From: Phycisphaerae bacterium
GTDB taxonomy: Bacteria; Planctomycetota; Phycisphaerae; UBA1845
Length of the DNA: 64,000 nucleotides
Direction of reading: 5' to 3'
NCBI GenBank assembly: GCA_024102815.1
Contig: JAGFJJ010000078.1
Coordinates: 62,001-126,000 of the forward strand
How positions within the stretch are numbered: the stretch's first letter is position 1; each line of letters begins with the position of its first letter. Shown here piece after piece: positions 16,708-24,364 of the stretch. Under the pieces are notes generated by a model. It saw only the letters and a program-made list of their open reading frames with translations, ran no database searches and was not told where the DNA came from. The position numbers and the translations under genes are program-made.

Positions 16708-17721
16708 ATGACCGCCATCAACGAAACGCTTCAACAGTATCTCGACGCCATCGACTCCGGCTTTGGGTTGATCGGCGACGACGTCTCCTGGCTGTTCAAC
16801 ACACTGTTGATTCTCAACATCGTGATCGCGGGCTTGTTCTGGGCGTTCAGCGATGATCAGGTCCTCGTCCCCATCATCCGCAAGGCGCTCTACGTCGGCA
16901 TCTTCGCCTGGATTATCCAGAACTGGTCGCAGCTTGCCGACGCCTTTGCCCACACCTTCATACTCTTGGGAGCCAAAGCCGGTGGGGGCCGTGTACACGC
17001 CGACATTCTGCTCAACCCGGGTGCCATCGCCGACCGCGGCCTCGTAACCGCCACGCCGATGATGCAAGCCGTCAGCGACCTTTCCGGGCCGGTGGGTTTT
17101 TTTGAGAACTTTCCCGAGATCCTTCTTCTTACACTGGCCGCCCTGGTGGTTATTGTGGCGTTCTTCTTCATTGCCGTTCAAATGGTCATGGCCATCCTCA
17201 CGTTCAAGCTCGGCACCTTGGTAGCCTTCGTACTTCTCCCTTTCAGCTTGATGACGCACACGACCTTCATCGCCGAACGGCCGCTCGGCTGGGTGGTCAC
17301 CGCCGGGGTACGCTTCATGTTGCTCACCCTGGTCGTCGGCCTGGGCGAATCACTTTTCGGCCGACTGCAAATCGATCCCCAACAGGTCACCGTCCGCGTG
17401 GCGCTGGATATTGCCTTGGGAACCATTGTCCTGTTGGCCCTCGCTCTCACCGCCTCGCGGCTGGCGACCGATCTGGCCACGGGTACACCGCGGCTGGGAG
17501 CGCTGGACGCCGGCGTCGCCTTAAGCGGGACGGTGCTCGCCGGCGCCCTCGCCGCCAGACAGAGTTTCAATGTCGTGCGACACGCCGCTAGCGCCGCCAA
17601 GCTCGGCGCAGTGAAAGCCGCGTCGGCCATGCGATCACGCACCGAAGAAAAACCAACGGCGCAATCCGAGTCGCCGAAAATTGAACTTCCCGCCGTCAAG
17701 CCGGACAAGGAGACCCCATGA
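16708..17721 (+). CDS. trbL: TrbL, VirB6-family channel protein
   Basis: A 337-residue polytopic inner-membrane protein with about six helices (for example LLILNIVIAGLFWAF, LLLTLAALVVIVAFFFIAVQ and IALGTIVLLALALTAS). A hydrophilic, proline- and glutamate-rich tail follows. Position and topology fit TrbL/VirB6, a core part of the translocation channel. The stop overlaps the trbF start (ATGA). Confidence 0.93.
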   Translation: MTAINETLQQYLDAIDSGFGLIGDDVSWLFNTLLILNIVIAGLFWAFSDDQVLVPIIRKALYVGIFAWIIQNWSQLADAFAHTFILLGAKAGGGRVHADILLNPGAIADRGLVTATPMMQAVSDLSGPVGFFENFPEILLLTLAALVVIVAFFFIAVQMVMAILTFKLGTLVAFVLLPFSLMTHTTFIAERPLGWVVTAGVRFMLLTLVVGLGESLFGRLQIDPQQVTVRVALDIALGTIVLLALALTASRLATDLATGTPRLGALDAGVALSGTVLAGALAARQSFNVVRHAASAAKLGAVKAASAMRSRTEEKPTAQSESPKIELPAVKPDKETP

Positions 17722-18497
17722 GCACCTTCAAACGCCAGACCAGCTACGGCGTCCGGCGCGACGAACCCGCGACGCTGTCTCCGTACGACCGGGCCCGCCG
17801 CGAATGGGACAACCGCATCGGAACGGCCCGCGTTCAGGCCTTGCACTGGCGCGTCGTGGCCATTCTCTCGCTCGTTGGTGTCATCGCTCTGGCCGCGGGA
17901 CTGGTGCACGTCAGCGCCAACAAGGAAGTCAAAACCTACGTCATCGAACTCGACGGCCTCAAGCAGCCTGCCCGCATCACATTGCTGGACCAAAAGTACG
18001 AGCCTAGATCGGCCCAGGCCGGCTACTTCGTGGGTCAAGTGGTTACGCTCGTACGTACCAGACCACTCGATCCGGTCGTGGTGCGCGAGAACTGGAAGAA
18101 GGCCTACGGGTTCCTCGCTGCCGAGGCGATCAGCACCATGAACGCGTACGCGACGGCCGATCCGCCGATCGGCACCGTCGAGGGACGGCCGTTGGCCCGC
18201 ACCGTGTCCATCAGCAATGTGCTTCAGAAGAGCCGTCGCACCTATCAGGTTCGGTGGCTGGAGACGAGCTACGTCGGCGGCGTCCCCCAACGGCCGCAGA
18301 GTTACACCGGCCTGTTTGAGATCGAGGTGATGCCACCGCGAGATGAGGCGGAGGTGTTCCGCAACCCGCTAGGCATCTACGTCGTCGCTTTCAGTTGGAG
18401 CAAGGAGTTCACCGACCCGGTGATCGCTGACGCCGGCCCCATCGCGCCACTGCCCGGCATCGAACATACGGAGATTGACGATGAATCGAACGACTAA
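17718..18497 (+). CDS. trbF: TrbF, VirB8-family channel protein
   Basis: A 259-residue bitopic inner-membrane protein. It has a cytoplasmic N-terminus (SYGVRRDEPATLSPYDRARREW), one membrane helix near residues 45-65 (VVAILSLVGVIALAAGLVHV) and a periplasmic NTF2-like domain beginning KEVKTYVIELDG. This is the TrbF/VirB8 pattern; the protein nucleates channel assembly. It overlaps trbL at its start and trbG at its end. Confidence 0.93.
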   Translation: MSTFKRQTSYGVRRDEPATLSPYDRARREWDNRIGTARVQALHWRVVAILSLVGVIALAAGLVHVSANKEVKTYVIELDGLKQPARITLLDQKYEPRSAQAGYFVGQVVTLVRTRPLDPVVVRENWKKAYGFLAAEAISTMNAYATADPPIGTVEGRPLARTVSISNVLQKSRRTYQVRWLETSYVGGVPQRPQSYTGLFEIEVMPPRDEAEVFRNPLGIYVVAFSWSKEFTDPVIADAGPIAPLPGIEHTEIDDESND

Positions 18498-19578
18498 GTT
18501 ACTTGCCATCACAACCGTGCTTTGCGCGACGGCAGGCTGCGTGCTTTTTTCACCGCGGTCGCCATACGACAACGTGACCCCGTACCGAAGCCCCTATGCC
18601 ATGGAACTTGAGAACGCCAACAGGCCGCGTCCGGCCGCTTTGCCTGCGGCCGCGCCCGTTCTCACCGATCAAACGTCAGGCGAAAAGCCGGAGATTCCCC
18701 TGCGCCGTCCGCTTCCCACGCCGGCGCCCTCGACCTCAGATCCCCAAGTCACGGCGCCTCCGGCGTCGGAGATCATCGAGGGCGCTCGCAACAGTGCCAC
18801 GCAGCACCCATCCGAAAAGCACTTCATCAACGCTGTACAGGTGTACGACTTCGTTCCGGGCGCCGTCTACGAAGTCATCACCGCCCCCGGATTCGTCACC
18901 ATGCTCTATCTTCGACCAGGCGAAGAGTTGAAACACCTCGCCGCAGGAGACACCAGCCGCTGGTTGATCGACACCGTCGCCGCCGGCGATGCCGATTCCC
19001 GCGTCAACGGACTGTCATCAGACGATCACGTATCCGTCGCCGGACGCGTATCGGTGTTGATCAAGCCCCGATTCCCGCTCCTGCAAACCAATCTGGTCAT
19101 CGCCACAAACGAGCGAATCTATCTCATCGATCTGAGAAGCCAGGAACAAACGTACCACTCGGCGGTCGAGTGGACGTATCCCAGCTCTCCGACGGTCATT
19201 CACGCTGAAAGCGTGTCACGCGAACGGCAACCCACGGCCCGCAAGAACGGGGTACGCAACTACCTCTATTCTTTGAAAGCGCCGCGCGGCGGGCTTCCCC
19301 CGTGGGCTCCGCAGGCTGTCTACGACGATGGGCACCGTGTCTACGTGGAGTTCGACCCGTCCATCGACGATCACGAGCGGCCGCCCCTCTATCTACTCGA
19401 CCCTGACGGAATGGCACGGATGGTCAACTACCGAACGGAATCGAACTACTACGTCGTCGATCGGCTCTTCGATCGTGCCGCTCTGCGCATCGGCAGCCAA
19501 CGCGTGGTCATCGAGCGGGTTCGACCTCGACCCAACGCCTACAAGCAATATCCGCGAATCAACTACACGAGGAAGTAA
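18481..19578 (+). CDS. trbG: TrbG, VirB9-family outer-membrane complex protein
   Basis: A 365-residue exported protein. The N-terminus (LLAITTVLCATAGC) carries a lipobox-like TAGC, so it may be a lipoprotein. A proline-rich linker leads to a VirB9-like beta domain (FVPGAVYEVITAPGFVTMLYL and later RTESNYYVVDRLFDRAALRIG). TrbG forms the outer-membrane core ring with TrbI. ATG 18481 is preferred over TTG 18475 because CGGAG lies about 7 bases before it. The lipobox merges a trait often carried by a separate VirB7/TrbH lipoprotein. Confidence 0.9.
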   Translation: MNRTTKLLAITTVLCATAGCVLFSPRSPYDNVTPYRSPYAMELENANRPRPAALPAAAPVLTDQTSGEKPEIPLRRPLPTPAPSTSDPQVTAPPASEIIEGARNSATQHPSEKHFINAVQVYDFVPGAVYEVITAPGFVTMLYLRPGEELKHLAAGDTSRWLIDTVAAGDADSRVNGLSSDDHVSVAGRVSVLIKPRFPLLQTNLVIATNERIYLIDLRSQEQTYHSAVEWTYPSSPTVIHAESVSRERQPTARKNGVRNYLYSLKAPRGGLPPWAPQAVYDDGHRVYVEFDPSIDDHERPPLYLLDPDGMARMVNYRTESNYYVVDRLFDRAALRIGSQRVVIERVRPRPNAYKQYPRINYTRK

Positions 19579-19584
19579 TCATTC

Positions 19585-20787
19585 ATGGAAGAGCACTCAG
19601 ACCCGACTCCAAAGCGCCCCGCTGATCAGGTTCTCCGGGCCTATTCGCCACGCCCCGGCGTGCGACGGCTGAACCGGACGGCCCTGGCCCTCATCTTCCT
19701 CGGCGTCGGCCTGCTCTTTGGCGGTCGGATGATCCTGGGCCTGTTCAGCCGCTACGCAGAGCAAATAAGGCAAGAGGAGCGCGAACGCGCCCGCCTGCGA
19801 CTCCCGGACGACGCGCTCGAAAGAGGCGTCGTTGGCAAACTGCCCACTGACTACACTTTCACGATCGCGCCGCCCGCGCCGCCACCCGAACCCGAGCCTC
19901 CGAAGGAAGAGAAGGCGCCGGAGCCGCCTCCCATCGATCCTGAGCTACTCAAGCAGCTTGAAGCCCTTCGTCGCGAGCAGGAGGCGGCCCTCAATTCGCC
20001 GATTCAGTTTCCGAGCGTGAATCCCATGCGTCCCGATGCGGCATCGGGCAGCGGCTCGAATAGTAATCGAGACTTCGCCGACGTTCCCGCAGCACCCAAC
20101 TGGGAGCATCAACGCGAGCTTCCGTACGACGCCCGCCAGCGAGAGTTTTTCGGCGATGCCACCCACGTCCAGCCGTATGTCCGATCACCCTTTCTACCAC
20201 CCCGTTCGCCGTATGAAATCAAGGCCGGAACAATCATCCCCGCCGCCCTCGTCACGCCAATCAACAGCGACTTGCCCGGCGATGTCATCGGCCAGGTGAC
20301 CGTCAACCTCTACGACACGGTGACCGGCAGGTATCTGCTCATCCCACAGGGCTCTCGACTCATCGGCCGCTACAACAGCGAGGTCCTCAATGGCCACGAC
20401 CGCGCGCTCATCGCGTGGCAACGGCTCATCCTACCGAACGGATACTCCATCGTGTTGGAAGCCATGCCCGGAACCGACGCTGCCGGTGTCGCCGGCATGG
20501 CCGACCGCGTGGATTGGCACGCCGAGCAGCTGGTCGGCGCCACCATGCTCTCCACGCTCATCGCACTCGGCGGAAATCTTGCCGCCGGTGTCGATCGCAA
20601 CAGCCGCGAACTCTCGGTTGTCGCCGAGACCGTTGCTCAGGACGCCTCGCGCGTCGGACAACGCGTGGTCGATCGCAAGCTCGATCGCCAGCCCACGATC
20701 ATCGTCCGCGCGGGCACGCCATTCAACGTGCTCGTCAACAAAGATATCGAGCTCGCCCCGTACGAACCCGTAATCACTCGACGCTAG
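19585..20787 (+). CDS. trbI: TrbI, VirB10-family channel protein
   Basis: A 400-residue energy-sensing scaffold spanning inner and outer membranes. A cytoplasmic N-terminus leads into one helix (TALALIFLGVGLLFGGRMIL), a proline-rich stretch with repeated PPAPPPEPEPP-type sequence, and a C-terminal VirB10 beta-barrel domain (EIKAGTIIPAALVTPINSDL, QGSRLIGRYNSEV, AGMADRVDWHAEQ). It is the last of the trb series and is followed by DUF2274. Confidence 0.94.
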   Translation: MEEHSDPTPKRPADQVLRAYSPRPGVRRLNRTALALIFLGVGLLFGGRMILGLFSRYAEQIRQEERERARLRLPDDALERGVVGKLPTDYTFTIAPPAPPPEPEPPKEEKAPEPPPIDPELLKQLEALRREQEAALNSPIQFPSVNPMRPDAASGSGSNSNRDFADVPAAPNWEHQRELPYDARQREFFGDATHVQPYVRSPFLPPRSPYEIKAGTIIPAALVTPINSDLPGDVIGQVTVNLYDTVTGRYLLIPQGSRLIGRYNSEVLNGHDRALIAWQRLILPNGYSIVLEAMPGTDAAGVAGMADRVDWHAEQLVGATMLSTLIALGGNLAAGVDRNSRELSVVAETVAQDASRVGQRVVDRKLDRQPTIIVRAGTPFNVLVNKDIELAPYEPVITRR

Positions 20788-20815
20788 AGCGTGTTGATAT
20801 GGTAGGAGGACAATA

Positions 20816-21118
20816 ATGAAAACGAACATCGCTCTGCCGCCGTTTCACATCACCGAGGTCACACGCTTTACGGTCGAGGCCGACCACGAGCTGACCCAGA
20901 ACCTGCGCCGCTACCAGGCGTTCTACAAGGAAGCCTACGGCGCCACCGTCACCGAAGCTAAACTGCTCCGGGAGATGGCTCGCCGCTTCATGGCCAATGA
21001 CCCGGATTTCCAGGGGACAGGGCAGAAGCGACGGCGAACGAGACGCAAACCGGCCGTAGTGCCGTCCCAAGAACCGAGCAACAACGGAAAGCTGGACCTT
21101 CGTGGACCGGCGAAATGA
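20816..21118 (+). CDS. DUF2274 domain protein
   Basis: A 100-residue protein with the DUF2274 features PPFHITEVTRFTVEADHELT, then LRRYQAFYKEAYG and LLREMARRFMANDPDF, and a basic tail. This family typically sits directly downstream of trbI in Tn4371-like ICEs; its function is unknown. AGGAGG stands 6 bases before ATG 20816, so translation is likely efficient. Confidence 0.85.
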   Translation: MKTNIALPPFHITEVTRFTVEADHELTQNLRRYQAFYKEAYGATVTEAKLLREMARRFMANDPDFQGTGQKRRRTRRKPAVVPSQEPSNNGKLDLRGPAK

Positions 21119-21386
21119 GAGATGGCGAATCACCGCGTCACGAACGTGCTACGCGCTGCCACCGCTGTGTCCTGTGCCAACCACAAAGTCGACTTGGAAG
21201 ACGTTGAAGCCCGTGCCCAAACGAACCGCGAAGAGCTTCTACTGCGCCTGCCGTTACTGCACCGCCAAGTGGTTTTGCGACCGGCGACCGCAGTGCTGTC
21301 CGCGTTGTGGAAGCACCGAGTTTTTGACGACCCGTGCGAGCAGGCCGTGGCAACGCCGGTTTCCAGCGAAGCCGAAGTTGAGTTAG
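21102..21386 (+). CDS. Small putative zinc-ribbon protein
   Basis: A 94-residue frame from GTG 21102, overlapping the end of the DUF2274 gene. Its central part reads FYCACRYCTAKWFC, then CCPRCGS: two CxxC pairs about 13 residues apart, a plausible zinc ribbon. Another frame of similar length covers the same DNA (21122-21418) but has no recognisable motif, so this one is preferred. No ribosome-binding site is obvious; translation may be coupled. Treat as tentative. Confidence 0.4.
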   Translation: MDRRNERWRITASRTCYALPPLCPVPTTKSTWKTLKPVPKRTAKSFYCACRYCTAKWFCDRRPQCCPRCGSTEFLTTRASRPWQRRFPAKPKLS

Positions 21387-21414
21387 TCGAGAGCCGAGTC
21401 GGAGGTACCAGAAC

Positions 21415-21675
21415 ATGAGCCAAGGGAAGCCACCCATCAAGGAGTTTCGAGCGGGGACGATCGTCGCCACGATTTGGACCGACGCTGCGCCGCCATCCGG
21501 CCGGCAATCTGCGTCGTACAGCATCCGAATCCAAAAGCGCTACCGCGACGATCGGGACGGACAGTGGAAGACCACGAGCTATCTTCGTCCGGACGAGCTG
21601 CCCAAGCTCGCCGTCGTCGTCTCCCGCGCCTATGAGTTCTTGATCCTCCGGGAATCGGAAGAGGCTGGGACGTGA
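21415..21675 (+). CDS. Small ICE-associated hypothetical protein
   Basis: An 86-residue protein (IKEFRAGTIVATIW, SYSIRIQKRYRDDRDG, SYLRPDELPKLAVVV) with a strong GGAGGT site before ATG 21415. It belongs to the same small family as the truncated gene at the left edge of the window. The opening beta-strand pattern suggests a compact beta fold, perhaps a nucleic-acid binder, but I do not recognise a named domain. It lies between the transfer operon and the xis-int genes. Confidence 0.65.
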   Translation: MSQGKPPIKEFRAGTIVATIWTDAAPPSGRQSASYSIRIQKRYRDDRDGQWKTTSYLRPDELPKLAVVVSRAYEFLILRESEEAGT

Positions 21676-21721
21676 ACGGCGAACGACCACTCGGCCAAGC
21701 CACGCGACCGGAGCTCTGCCC

Positions 21722-22060
21722 GTGAACGACCGATCAACGGAGTCGGCCTCGATCAGACACCGGGCAGGCGGAACATCGCGTGTTGCGGATTCAAACGCGA
21801 CGGATCTGGACGCCACCCGCGTCGAACTCGCCGACCTGATGGATCCTTGCTCCTCTGCAGAACTCGCCGCCGTCCTCGGCAAGTCGCCCAAGACCATCGT
21901 GGACTGGTGCCAGGAGCGAGACTACACTTTGATCCCGTGCTTCAGGCTCGGCAACCGGTGGTACCACCGGAAGGCCGAGTTGATGCGCTGGTTGAACGGG
22001 ATCAAGAGTGGTCAGGTCGAGTTTCGCCGTAAGCCTCGCAACTCCGCGGAAAGGAGATGA
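21722..22060 (+). CDS. Excisionase-like helix-turn-helix protein
   Basis: A 112-residue protein. The region from about 40 to 95 (SSAELAAVLGKSPKTIVDWC, then PCFRLGNRWYHRKAELMRWL) is a MerR/excisionase-type helix-turn-helix with the usual wing and final tryptophan helix. It lies 3 bases before the integrase gene, the standard xis-int order, and so probably controls the direction of recombination. GTG 21722 is the start shown; the first 30 residues look disordered, so a later start is possible. Confidence 0.75.
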   Translation: MNDRSTESASIRHRAGGTSRVADSNATDLDATRVELADLMDPCSSAELAAVLGKSPKTIVDWCQERDYTLIPCFRLGNRWYHRKAELMRWLNGIKSGQVEFRRKPRNSAERR

Positions 22061-22063
22061 GGC

Positions 22064-23368
22064 ATGGCGAGAAAGGAGAAGAAACCACCAAGCAAAAGGC
22101 TCAAAACCGAGCGAGTGGGCAGCGTATCGCTGGTCCTCACGACACGGAGCCCGTACTGGTGGATGTACTGGACGGAGCGGACATTTAAGGACGAAGCCCA
22201 TCCGAACGCGAACTCGTCCCGAGTCGAAAGGTGGGCGAGCACGCGCGAGACGGATGTTGCCCTTGCAAGGATCGTCGCCGCGAAGAAGAACGAACAGCTC
22301 TTTACGCGGAAGCGGTTCCCGGAACTCGCCAGCGAGGCCGAAGTCCGGTTTCCGTTGAAGCCGTTGATCGATGACTTCGTGGCTTACCTGGGCGAACTCG
22401 GGCGAACGCACGATCACCGCAAGAACATCCAAGGTCGTCTCGGGTTGCTGGCAACCTGGATGGCGCGCAAGGGACTGCTGAACGTGCAGGATATCACGCC
22501 GGGATTGCTTGCGAGGTTCCAGCGATACCTGCGTGACGAACGAGGGACAAGCCCGGCCACCGCCAATCACTACATCACGGCGGTGCATAACTTCTGGGGC
22601 TTTGCGGCGTTCAAGCGTGGCGCTGTCAAAGGTAAGAACCCAGCGGCCACGGGCAGACAGGCGGTGCTCGACAAGTTGCCGTCCCGGTCGGTTCCCCCGC
22701 CGACGATCTATCCGGATCAGGTCAACGCCATTGTCGAGAAGGCGGTAGCCAATGACGATCGGCAGATCGCGAACTTGGTAGTGTTCGTTTGCGAGGGAGG
22801 GTTCCGATTCCAGGAGCTTCAGTTCCTCCAGGTCGGCGACATCAACCTGGTCCGTCGCGAGATCCTGCTAGACATCAAGAAGCCGGATCTTAAGCGCGTG
22901 CGGAAGGAGCTTCGCAAGCGGTGCCTAACGGCCGAGGGCTTCTGGGTGCCGAAGACGCGAGCCAGCCGGCGGCCGGTGCATGTTACCGATCGCATGGCCA
23001 GGGTCATCGGGTCGATGGGATTGGGCGACGCTTCCGACTGGGTGTTCATGAACTCAGCCGGAAACCAGATCGCCCAGAACAAGACGCTTGATCGACTCAA
23101 GGCGTATGCGGTGGAAGCTGGAGTCCTGGTTGTTACCAAGCGCGAGCGTGACGTTAAGACGTCGGCCATCCGCTGGCACTGGCTTCGCCACTACCACCGG
23201 ACGCGGGCGCACGTGAGCAAGATTCGCCGTGAGGTGTCCAAGCTTGCGATGGGACACGCCGCGGACGGCATCCACGACCACTATCGTGGCCTGGATCTTG
23301 ATGCGTTCCACGACGAGTACGCCAAGTTCGACAGCGGCCTCGACGACCGCCTGCTCGAAGCGAAATGA
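22064..23368 (+). CDS. int: Tyrosine recombinase / ICE integrase
   Basis: A 434-residue phage-type integrase. An N-terminal arm-binding region is followed by a SAM-like core-binding domain (about 110-210) and the catalytic domain. The first arginine lies in GFRFQELQFL, the HxLRH box is HWLRHYH, and the final box GHAADGIHDHYRG carries the nucleophilic tyrosine. AAAGGAG precedes ATG 22064 and overlaps the xis-like stop. The gene ends 87 bases from the ssrA 3' end, with likely arm-type repeats in between, so ssrA is the probable target. Confidence 0.93.
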   Translation: MARKEKKPPSKRLKTERVGSVSLVLTTRSPYWWMYWTERTFKDEAHPNANSSRVERWASTRETDVALARIVAAKKNEQLFTRKRFPELASEAEVRFPLKPLIDDFVAYLGELGRTHDHRKNIQGRLGLLATWMARKGLLNVQDITPGLLARFQRYLRDERGTSPATANHYITAVHNFWGFAAFKRGAVKGKNPAATGRQAVLDKLPSRSVPPPTIYPDQVNAIVEKAVANDDRQIANLVVFVCEGGFRFQELQFLQVGDINLVRREILLDIKKPDLKRVRKELRKRCLTAEGFWVPKTRASRRPVHVTDRMARVIGSMGLGDASDWVFMNSAGNQIAQNKTLDRLKAYAVEAGVLVVTKRERDVKTSAIRWHWLRHYHRTRAHVSKIRREVSKLAMGHAADGIHDHYRGLDLDAFHDEYAKFDSGLDDRLLEAK

Positions 23369-23389
23369 GCCTGACGACAACCCCCGATT

Positions 23390-23411
23390 TGCGTGTACTC
23401 TGCGTGTACTC
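23390..23411 (+). repeat. Tandem 11-bp direct repeat, likely integrase arm site
   Basis: TGCGTGTACTC occurs twice without a spacer (23390-23400 and 23401-23411), between the integrase stop and the tmRNA 3' end. Paired short direct repeats in this position are typical arm-type binding sites for tyrosine integrases. The assignment is by position and pattern only. Confidence 0.5.
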
Positions 23412-23417
23412 CCTATC

Positions 23418-23440
23418 TTGACACCTTAAGTCATTGTCAA
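23418..23440. repeat. TTGACA...TGTCAA inverted repeat near the ICE right end
   Basis: TTGACA at 23418-23423 is the reverse complement of TGTCAA at 23435-23440. It lies 16 bases from the tmRNA 3' end. It may be a second recombinase or accessory-factor site. Confidence 0.35.
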
Positions 23441-23455
23441 ATAAGGACTTACAAA

Positions 23456-23486
23456 TGGAGGCGGGGGGAATCGAACCCCCGTCCCG
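23456..23486 (-). other. Probable attachment site (attR) within the ssrA 3' end
   Basis: The acceptor and T-arm of the tmRNA, where integrases of this type usually cross over, lie here. The gene is intact after insertion, as expected when the element carries the replacement 3' end. A direct repeat of this segment should mark the left end of the element, which is not visible in this window. The exact core length is unknown. Confidence 0.45.
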
Positions 23487-23800
23487 CGACGGTTCCAGAA
23501 GCGCTTCTACGTGCGTAGTCGGTCGTTTGGTTCTCGGGTCCTCAGACGCCGATCGACAGGCTTCGTCGGACCCCAGCCTGATGTTGGTTCGCCGGCCGAC
23601 GATCAGGCGGCACCGGTCGGCTAGCCCACTGGTTTTCGCTGCAGGCCCTAGCGGGCGTCAGACCTGCAACGCACCGCCTAATTAGGCGGCCATGGCATAG
23701 GTGTTGCCAGTTACAGTTTTGCCAGGTGTTTTACGAGGCCCCCTGACAACCTCGGCACGCCACGATTCCTTCTCACGCCCGGTCGAATCCGATCGCCCCC
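23456..23800 (-). ncRNA. ssrA: Transfer-messenger RNA (tmRNA)
   Basis: On the minus strand the RNA opens GGGGGCGATCGGATTCGACC, the standard tmRNA 5' start, and ends with a T-arm (GTTCGATTC loop) and CGCCTCC plus A, which pairs over 7 bp with the 5' GGGGGCG. CCA is not encoded. The tag frame is visible at 23682-23708: after GTAACT, the resume codon GGC begins GNTYAMAA and then TAA, giving the tag (A)GNTYAMAA. It rescues stalled ribosomes with SmpB. About 345 bases is a normal length. An ICE is inserted at its 3' end. Confidence 0.95.
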
Positions 23801-23818
23801 GAGCATTCCAACAGCAGC

Positions 23819-23824
23819 ATTATA
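23819..23824 (-). promoter_or_regulatory. Probable ssrA promoter -10 element
   Basis: A perfect TATAAT on the minus strand lies 19-24 bases before the mature tmRNA 5' end, suitable for a short processed leader. The -35 region is weak. Position supports it as the ssrA promoter. Confidence 0.5.
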
Positions 23825-24364
23825 GTCGGCGCTTTGAACGGCGGACATCCGCTGTTCAGGGAAATCGCCGGCCGATCAGTCCATGCGGAGGACAGATGGC
23901 GGCGGGGGTCCTCGCCCGGCAGCCAACACGATGCCCTCCATAGATAATAACGCGCATGGGCGCGCGCTCCATTGCGCGCTAGAGAGTGAGCGCCCGACAA
24001 TGAGGCGCTTTGTATTTAATCGAACGCTCAACTTAAAATATCAGTGAAAATGACATAATCGCGTTGTAGATTGATCGTCTTGCCGCCGGGAAATGAGCCG
24101 GGTGTGTAGCGATTTGCGGCGCAGGGTAGGTGGGATTAAGTCGGGTGGATCTCGACGGCGGCAAGAGCGGCAAGCAATCACGTGGAGCGGCCGGAGTGTC
24201 TCCAAGCGTCGCTTGTTTCGGGTACGTCCGCGCAGGCTGAAGCCTGCGGCTCGCTGCAACTGTCACCTTCTCCACGCGTGGTCATGTCGAAGGACTACCG
24301 CGCATGGGGGAGCGGTGAGGCCGTTTATCCCGCATTTGACCGGATGCTCAAGGCTCGGCCGTTG
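23825..24364. other. Intergenic region of about 540 bases
   Basis: No convincing gene was found between the ssrA promoter and the repeat-protein gene. Open frames on both strands here are short, overlapping and lack ribosome-binding sites. The region holds a palindromic repeat at 24232-24247 and a locally AT-rich stretch near 24010-24060. Confidence 0.6.
24232..24247. repeat. Dispersed palindromic repeat, copy 1
   Basis: GCAGGCT-GA-AGCCTGC is a perfect 7-bp palindrome. With its flanks (CCGC before, GGCTCGCTG after) it closely matches a second copy at 29502-29530, so it is a dispersed REP-like element rather than a chance hairpin. Confidence 0.55.

Larger units (their letters stand above)
1..23456. 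mobile_element. Integrative conjugative element (right part), inserted at ssrA
   Basis: This stretch holds a full set of conjugation genes: relaxase, coupling ATPase, a P-type (Trb) mating-pair system, a TraF-type peptidase, an excisionase-like protein and a tyrosine integrase. The integrase lies at the extreme right and stops 87 bases before the 3' end of the tmRNA gene. tmRNA and tRNA 3' ends are classic integrase targets, so the right boundary is placed at 23456. DUF2958 and a truncated ICE-like gene at the left edge show that the element continues beyond base 1. I found no second copy of the tmRNA 3' end by eye, so the left attachment site is presumably outside the window. Gene order matches Tn4371-type ICEs (established knowledge). 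Mobility of this copy is inferred, not shown. Confidence 0.85.

Noticed and set aside
11056..20787. Protein-secretion rather than conjugative type IV system
   Set aside because: A relaxase, coupling protein, integrase and excisionase-like gene accompany it, and the gene order is that of conjugative trb operons.
21122..21418. Alternative 98-residue frame overlapping the zinc-ribbon gene
   Set aside because: It has no motif, whereas the frame starting at 21102 gives two CxxC pairs with good spacing. The choice remains tentative.
23434..23943. Two short open frames over the tmRNA gene
   Set aside because: They run antisense to a structurally complete tmRNA and its promoter, without ribosome-binding sites.
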